This document shows positions 14,434 through 19,419 of a stretch of 19,419 nucleotides of DNA, piece after piece. The stretch covers positions 2,893,160 to 2,912,578 of the forward strand of contig CP070672.1 in assembly GCA_020351895.1 (NCBI GenBank), written 5' to 3'. Position 1 is the first letter of the stretch. Every line of letters starts with the position of its first letter. Origin of the DNA: Thermoplasmata archaeon. GTDB lineage: Archaea > Thermoplasmatota > Thermoplasmata > GCA-020350865. The position numbers and the translations under genes are program-made. The notes beneath the pieces were generated by a model. The model searched no databases. It was not told where the DNA came from and was given only the letters and a program-made list of their open reading frames with translations.

Positions 14434-15168
14434 TTGGCCAATGGCATTACCTCTGAAATCGATATTGGCGCCATCCCAACTTGGGTTTGGTTGATCCTGT
14501 TGATTGTAGGTTTGCTTCTTTGTTTTTTCGGCGAGATAATATGGGAGTTCATGGTTTCGATTTTAGGGGCAATCATTGGCTCCATGATAGGTTTTGCTAT
14601 AGGTTTTGCCATACAGGGATACCTCTGTGCCTTGGGTTTGGCCATAATTTTTGCCATAATAGGTAGCATGTTATTCCAATTATTGGCTAAAGCTGCAGTG
14701 GCCCTGTTATGTGGCTTATTGGCCTTCGCCGCAACAGCGTATCTTGTTTATACAAATAATCAAGATAATCAGACAGCCCCTATTGTAATAGGACTTATTG
14801 TCGGTGTTATAATATTCGTGATTGCAGTGATCTATGTGGAGGAGATAGTGAGTGTATTTCTGGCTGCAATAGGAGGATTTTTGGTGGGGGTTGCTGTTTA
14901 TTTCATTGCAGGGGGAGATTCAGCCCTAATATTAGCAGGTCTGGCAGGTGGCTCCATGTTCATACTTGGTGCCATGACCCAACTCATGTATCAGAGGCAG
15001 AGAAAAAGGCCTGTCCGCGCCCCCCAGAGAAGACAGCCTGTTAGAAGGGCTAGACCGGCCCGTCAACCAACAAAGGAGCAGCCACCACCGGCACAAGAAC
15101 CAAAACCCACCCCAAAAAGCCCGAAGCCTCCCAAGACAAACTCAGGTTCTCAGGGTGGAGGATATTGA
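14434..15168 (+). CDS. Polytopic membrane protein (DUF4203/TMEM198-like) with basic proline-rich tail
   Basis: A 244-residue protein starting at TTG 14434, chosen because GGAGGC sits seven bases upstream and no ATG in frame has a better site. Residues about 10-185 form roughly seven hydrophobic segments rich in Gly and Ala (SILGAIIGSMIGFAIGFAI, FLAAIGGFLVGVAVYFIAGG), a composition and spacing that resemble DUF4203/TMEM198-type proteins. Residues 187-244 are a soluble tail: first Arg/Pro-rich (KRPVRAPQRRQPVRRARPARQP), then Pro/Lys-rich, ending in GSQGGGY. By the positive-inside rule the tail is cytosolic. Function is unknown; it may be a scaffold or channel-like protein. It follows the small GTPase gene, so an effector relation is conceivable but only inferred. 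Confidence 0.8.
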   Translation: MANGITSEIDIGAIPTWVWLILLIVGLLLCFFGEIIWEFMVSILGAIIGSMIGFAIGFAIQGYLCALGLAIIFAIIGSMLFQLLAKAAVALLCGLLAFAATAYLVYTNNQDNQTAPIVIGLIVGVIIFVIAVIYVEEIVSVFLAAIGGFLVGVAVYFIAGGDSALILAGLAGGSMFILGAMTQLMYQRQRKRPVRAPQRRQPVRRARPARQPTKEQPPPAQEPKPTPKSPKPPKTNSGSQGGGY

Positions 15169-15360
15169 AGTCTTTCTTCTGAAAGGTGTATCATTCTGAG
15201 TTCAGATGAATTCCAATTTGGGATAAATTTATTTTCATAAAAAATACACTTCGCATCACTTATCCAATAGAAAGCTATTTGAACCCCCTGGCCAATATAT
15301 TCCATTAGTAAAAATTGGCAGTAAATTGCGTCTTTGAGGAGTACGATTGGAGAATGGAGA
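15169..15360. other. Intergenic promoter region of the CAP-protein gene
   Basis: This AT-rich spacer holds a TATA-like AATATATT at 15294-15301, which predicts a start near 15324 and a leader of about 37 nt. GAGGAG at 15336-15341 and GGAG at 15356-15359 are the only Shine-Dalgarno-like motifs; neither has ideal spacing. No gene is visible. Confidence 0.35.
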
Positions 15361-16791
15361 ATGAATTATTCTAAATATTATCGAGGTAAAGTGATTGTAT
15401 TATCGACATTATTAATCGTGTTATTGTCGATTCAATCATTCCCAATTGGATATATACACCCTGTGGAGGCCGGTAAATACGGTAACATCGAACCAACAAC
15501 TTTTGAACTACAGCTTCTTGACAAGATAAACGAGAATAGAACAGACAACGGCGTTGGACCTTTAAAACTCAATGCAACACTATGGAGGGTGGCAAGGGCC
15601 CACAGTCAGGATATGATAGATTATGATTTCCTTGGCCATAAGTCCTCGGATGAAGGGCAATTTTCTGGGGCCACTTTCATGGAACGTGTTAATAATCATG
15701 CTGAGTATGCAAATACCTATGTAGGGGAATGCCTGGCATGGAAGAGCTGGGGAATCGATGTGGAAAGCACCATGTCCAGCTGGATTAACAGTGAGAACCA
15801 TTCAAAAATAATACTCGATGCGAACTTCAAAGAGATCGGTATTGGCCTACTAGACGGTGAATGGGACGGTTGGCCAGGTTCTGGCCTTCATACCGTGGTA
15901 TTTGGAGGGGGAGGTTTATCTGTTGATCTAGCAGTAGAAAGTGTTTATATCGAGTTTGATCCTTCATCGCCCTTCGAAGGACAGGAGGTGAATATCACGG
16001 CAAATATCCATAATCTTGGAAACACGGACGCCTTCCCTGTCCATGTTAAGTTCTTTGATGGAGATCCCGATTCAGAAGGAATCCAAATAGGTGAAGAGCA
16101 GATTCTGCATATTCTGATCCATGGGGAATCGGCAATAGTCTATATATTATGGAATACCATGGGAGAAGCAGGGAGTCATGTCATTTATTTAGTGGTGGAT
16201 GATGACAACCTCATTTCTGAGACAAATGAAGGAAACAACAGGGCTTTCAAATCTATAAATGTGAATGCAACAAATCCACCAATATATTTGGATGAAGGCT
16301 GGAATCTGGTCTCTTTTCCATATATTGTATCAGAGACAGGAATAGATGATGTACTTGGCTCTATCGATGGTGAATATGACATTGTCCAATATTATAATTC
16401 CTCGGATGTTACTGATTCCTGGAAGCATAAACACATCTTAAAGCCATCATATATGAACGATTTGGAGAATTTGGATAATAAGATGGGATTTTGGATTCAT
16501 GTAACTGAAATTGATGGTGCGATTCTATTTATTTCTGGCGACTCACCAATTTCCCCTCAAACCATATCTTTAAGACAGGGCTGGAACCTTGTTGGATACC
16601 CATGTACAACACCAAAATCAAGAGATAATGCATTGAACAATCTCGATTTTGATATTCAGATAAATGCCGTTGAATATTTTGACAATGGGACAAAAACCAT
16701 AAGGAGTCTTGAGGAATGGGATTATATGGAACCTGGTAAAGGTTATTGGATACATGCCATACAGGAATGCGACTGGATCGTTAGTAATTAA
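15361..16791 (+). CDS. Secreted CAP/SCP-domain protein with CARDB and GWNLVSFP-type repeats
   Basis: A 476-residue protein. The start is placed at ATG 15361, directly before a basic-then-hydrophobic signal peptide (VIVLSTLLIVLLSIQSF, residues 11-27); the longer TTG start at 15334 adds nine non-hydrophobic residues. Residues 44-183 form a CAP (SCP/PR-1-like) domain: LLDKINENR, ARAHSQDM, FLGHKSSDEG, the GECLAW variant of the usual GEN motif, ENHSKIILD and the closing LHTVVFGG. Residues 187-300 match a CARDB-type beta domain (NITANIHNLGNTDA, VYILWNT, ISETNEGNN). Two repeats follow at 309-391 and 402-472 (DEGWNLVSFP to GFWIHV; RQGWNLVGYP to GYWIHA). No membrane anchor is present, so it should be released or held non-covalently. 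CAP domains bind sterols/lipids or act in peptide processing in other organisms; activity here is unknown. Confidence 0.92.
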   Translation: MNYSKYYRGKVIVLSTLLIVLLSIQSFPIGYIHPVEAGKYGNIEPTTFELQLLDKINENRTDNGVGPLKLNATLWRVARAHSQDMIDYDFLGHKSSDEGQFSGATFMERVNNHAEYANTYVGECLAWKSWGIDVESTMSSWINSENHSKIILDANFKEIGIGLLDGEWDGWPGSGLHTVVFGGGGLSVDLAVESVYIEFDPSSPFEGQEVNITANIHNLGNTDAFPVHVKFFDGDPDSEGIQIGEEQILHILIHGESAIVYILWNTMGEAGSHVIYLVVDDDNLISETNEGNNRAFKSINVNATNPPIYLDEGWNLVSFPYIVSETGIDDVLGSIDGEYDIVQYYNSSDVTDSWKHKHILKPSYMNDLENLDNKMGFWIHVTEIDGAILFISGDSPISPQTISLRQGWNLVGYPCTTPKSRDNALNNLDFDIQINAVEYFDNGTKTIRSLEEWDYMEPGKGYWIHAIQECDWIVSN

Positions 16792-17059
16792 GATATGATT
16801 ATTTTAAATCTCCACTTTATAAAGCCAACTTTTCTTTAGGTTTTGCATGGTTAAAACATTATTTGCATACTCTTTTTCATGATGATGAACTCATGACTTC
16901 TTTATATACTGGATTCGCTTTTAATAATCAGTTTTGGGGACTGGCTCGCCATCTATTTATATTTATAACACACAAATTAAACGTTTTAACTATAATAAAA
17001 ATCTGCCTGGTACATGATGTGTAAATAAAATCGCTCCAAAAAATATTTGAGGTGTGCCT
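16792..17059. other. Intergenic region before the GH9 gene
   Basis: This AT-rich 268-nt spacer carries the two TATA-like elements (16956-16965 and 16990-17000) and the Shine-Dalgarno GAGGTG at 17049-17054. I see no ORF, RNA gene or notable repeat in it. Confidence 0.4.
16956..16965 (+). promoter_or_regulatory. TATA-like box upstream of the GH9 gene
   Basis: TTTATATTTA gives a predicted start near 16987 and a leader of about 70 nt. A second A/T element, CTATAATAAAA at 16990-17000, is also suitably placed and would give a leader of about 40 nt. Which one is used cannot be decided from sequence. Confidence 0.4.
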
Positions 17060-19419
17060 ATGAAGAAAGAGTCGAAAAAGAGATCAAAATCTTTTCCAAG
17101 AAGTGTAACCTGCATAGCTGTTTTTTGTCTGTTGTTTTTGTCAACTCTTTCAATCTCAATAGACTGCGGGGATATTCGAGCCAAGGGAGCAGATCCACCC
17201 CTTACCCAGGCAGACATTGTAACAGGGCTCGGCTCTTCAAGAATTGTCCTGGACTGGGATGATGTACCTGGCGCCACTGGCTATAATGTTTACTACGCCC
17301 CCGAACCAAGGTATCTAGGTGATGTTAATAACAGAAAGATGGATGCTACAGGAATTACCGAATCAATCCATACGATTACAGACCTTTCCCCTGCAACCAA
17401 TGTATTCATTATGGTTGAAGTTTTAGGTACGGAGGCAGATGATCTGTATGACCATGCAAAAACACTCGGAGGGCCAAGAGCAGAGCTAGAGAGCGCTGTA
17501 AGGGAAGTTCACATGGCTGCCCCGGATATTATCGAGATCGTTTTGGCAGACTTTCGGACTGTTTATGATGGTAGTCAGTTAACCGGGAATGATGGCGCGG
17601 CCTGGAAGTCCGCAACCTGGACCGTAACGAGATTGGATGGAAATCCAATTAATGTTCAAACAAAATATAGGAAATCTATCCCAGTCTCCCAACCGGATTG
17701 GGGATATAATACAGATACCTGGGGGGATAAGGATAATGAAGTTGTGGACCTGGATCACCATATATTTCTTGAGTTGGATCAAGATGTTTTATCCGATCCA
17801 AGTACAGACACTGCTGAGATATTGAATATCAAAACAACTGATGGTCCCACCGGGACGCTGGAGTTTAATATGGTCTTCAGTGACAGCTATCTGGAAGGAC
17901 CAATAGATGTTAACCAGGTAGCCTACAGTCCCATGGCTAACGAAAGATATGCATACGTACATGAATGGATGGGTGATGGTGGACCGGTTCCAGTAACCAG
18001 CTATCAAAAATACCCGGCTAGTGTATTATATGAACCAGCCAATATATTAGATGATAGAGGTGTTGTTTTATCAGGAATAAGTGTGGTAAAAAGAAGCCCT
18101 GAAAGACTGGATGCTTATGGTAAGGACGAGGCATCAGGAACCGATGTTGGTTCAATCGATATCTCTGATCCCAGCCTGGTTATGGACAACCTGACTTATA
18201 GAATAAAAATCCCTGGTGTTGGTGTTTCCTGGCCAACACAGGTGAGCAATCTGGGGTTCCTAAAAGCATTTTATGTTACGCTGAGGGGTTTTGATGCAAA
18301 CGGCTGGTATAGATCCATAGAAGAAGCGTATTGGGGACCCTACACAAGACCCATAGATGAATACTCTGATGAAGGTACAAGGGACCATGGTTGGGCATAT
18401 ATCCCTCCTCCGGAATTAGAACTCTATGATTGGGGCGCTGATTTTGATTTTAATGTTATGGTGGATGAGAGTGGAGATCCAAAAGGAATTAAAATTCCAG
18501 TTAGAGGTGGATTCCATGATGCAGGAGACTTTGATATCAGACCATCACATACAATGATCCCTATAATTTTACTTACTGTTTATGAGTTTAACCAAAATGC
18601 ATTCACAGATGGCCAATTGGATATTGAGGAAAGTGGAAATGGAATCCCTGATCTATTGGATTTAGCACTGTGGGGTGCAAAGGCATTTGAAGACATACAA
18701 AGAAGTGATGGCGGCGTAAGTATGGGTGTGCAGACAGATGGACACCCACAACAATACTTCTATGCCAATAATGATATTCTAAAAAGCCATCAACCAGGGT
18801 ATCCAGGACTAAAACCCCACTGGACCTATGCTCCTTCTGCAGCAATAAGTGCAATAGCCTCTGGTTTCTTTGCAAAGGGGGCTTACCTAGTTGAACCATT
18901 TAATGCCACCAGGGCTGCAGAGTTAGAAACGAAAGCCATCGACGCCTATACCTATGCAAAGAACAACGGTGCAAGTACCCATATAAAAATCTATGGTGCC
19001 GGGGAATTATGGAGATTGACCGGGGATTCCACATATAAAACCGATTTTGAAAGTTTCTGGGATGCCGGTGCCTGGAACTATGAATCAAGTTCATATGATA
19101 AGTATAGAAGCACCAGTAATTATGTTGCAGGGGATGTGGCATTACCTCAGTTTGTGGATGCTTATGTTTCTATGTCCGGGGCCAGATCAGATATAGTCAG
19201 CGACTTTAAAGCGGATTTAATAACAATCTCGGATGAAAGGGTGGCTGATACAGAAAATAGGCATGGACATAGAAATAACAGACCTACAAGTCATGTTGGT
19301 TATGGTCAAGGATATGGTCTTGGTCGTTGGAGTGAAGCGACAATCAGCTTATTGATGTTCGATGATCTAAGCGAAAGTGACAGACAAACATATATTAACA
19401 TGCTCAGTCTCAATGCTGA
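17060..19419 (+). CDS. Secreted glycoside hydrolase family 9 (cellulase-type) protein, C-terminus cut by window edge
   Basis: The frame is open for 786 codons from ATG 17060 to the right edge with no stop. GAGGTG at 17049-17054 supports the start. Residues 11-35 form a signal peptide (SVTCIAVFCLLFLSTLSISI). A fibronectin type III-like module follows (about 49-112; IVLDWDDVPGATGYNVYYA). Residues about 282-400 resemble the CelD N-terminal Ig-like domain, with DVNQVAYSP matching the VNQVGY-type opening. The GH9 catalytic domain begins before RGGFHDAGDFD (482-492), whose Asp487 and Asp490 match the DAGD catalytic-base motif, and continues with ESGNGIPDLLDLALW (524-538). The catalytic Glu near the C-terminus lies beyond the window. 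GH9 enzymes hydrolyse beta-1,4-glucans and related glycans by inversion. Residues 125-280 are not recognised. The enzyme should act outside the cell. GH9 assignment is good; substrate is unproven. Confidence 0.88.
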   Translation, partial: MKKESKKRSKSFPRSVTCIAVFCLLFLSTLSISIDCGDIRAKGADPPLTQADIVTGLGSSRIVLDWDDVPGATGYNVYYAPEPRYLGDVNNRKMDATGITESIHTITDLSPATNVFIMVEVLGTEADDLYDHAKTLGGPRAELESAVREVHMAAPDIIEIVLADFRTVYDGSQLTGNDGAAWKSATWTVTRLDGNPINVQTKYRKSIPVSQPDWGYNTDTWGDKDNEVVDLDHHIFLELDQDVLSDPSTDTAEILNIKTTDGPTGTLEFNMVFSDSYLEGPIDVNQVAYSPMANERYAYVHEWMGDGGPVPVTSYQKYPASVLYEPANILDDRGVVLSGISVVKRSPERLDAYGKDEASGTDVGSIDISDPSLVMDNLTYRIKIPGVGVSWPTQVSNLGFLKAFYVTLRGFDANGWYRSIEEAYWGPYTRPIDEYSDEGTRDHGWAYIPPPELELYDWGADFDFNVMVDESGDPKGIKIPVRGGFHDAGDFDIRPSHTMIPIILLTVYEFNQNAFTDGQLDIEESGNGIPDLLDLALWGAKAFEDIQRSDGGVSMGVQTDGHPQQYFYANNDILKSHQPGYPGLKPHWTYAPSAAISAIASGFFAKGAYLVEPFNATRAAELETKAIDAYTYAKNNGASTHIKIYGAGELWRLTGDSTYKTDFESFWDAGAWNYESSSYDKYRSTSNYVAGDVALPQFVDAYVSMSGARSDIVSDFKADLITISDERVADTENRHGHRNNRPTSHVGYGQGYGLGRWSEATISLLMFDDLSESDRQTYINMLSLNA

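Noticed and set aside
15334..15360. TTG start for the CAP protein
   Set aside because: It adds nine residues ahead of a well-formed signal peptide that begins with MNYSKYYRGK at ATG 15361.

Overview
The window looks archaeal, probably from a Thermoplasmatota-type lineage (marine-sediment or hydrothermal groups such as MBG-D/DHVE2 are the best guess; no 16S or marker phylogeny is possible here). The support is an archaeal-type ribosomal protein S17e gene, A/T-rich TATA-like boxes about 25-45 nt ahead of several starts, short Shine-Dalgarno motifs (GAGGTGA, GGAGG), and protein styles I associate with that group: a zinc-ribbon protein with an Asn-Gly repeat linker and extracellular domains, a two-module ArsR-like regulator, and secreted proteins carrying GWNLVSFP-type repeats.

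Layout. On the left, two secreted or surface proteins lie on the minus strand: a multi-domain protein cut by the left edge (1-1989) and a 1702-residue membrane-anchored subtilase (2378-7486) with eight tandem beta-sandwich repeats, calcium-binding repeats, one membrane helix and an unusual acidic/proline-rich cytoplasmic tail. The same compositional tail continues in frame for 37 codons beyond its TAG stop. A divergent intergenic region separates these from a radical SAM gene (7751-8530, plus). A housekeeping/regulatory block follows on the minus strand: a four-helix membrane protein, an ArsR-like regulator and ribosomal protein S17e (8673-9979). After a gene-poor stretch of about 500 bp (9980-10477), the rest is on the plus strand: the zinc-ribbon/NG-repeat surface protein (10478-13273), a Ras-like small GTPase with an extra C-terminal domain (13441-14301), a polytopic membrane protein with a basic proline-rich tail (14434-15168), a secreted CAP-domain protein (15361-16791) and a glycoside hydrolase family 9 protein cut by the right edge (17060-19419).

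Taken together, the window is dominated by exported proteins: a protease, a GH9 (cellulase-type) hydrolase, a CAP protein and two large multi-domain surface proteins. This fits an archaeon that attacks polymers outside the cell. I see no tRNA, rRNA, CRISPR array, insertion sequence or phage gene. The most unusual signals are the in-frame coding-like extension after the subtilase amber stop, the GH9 enzyme in an archaeal context, the cytosolic zinc-ribbon/NG-linker joined to an extracellular sensor-like region with a tripartite C-terminus, and the Ras-like GTPase beside a polytopic membrane protein.
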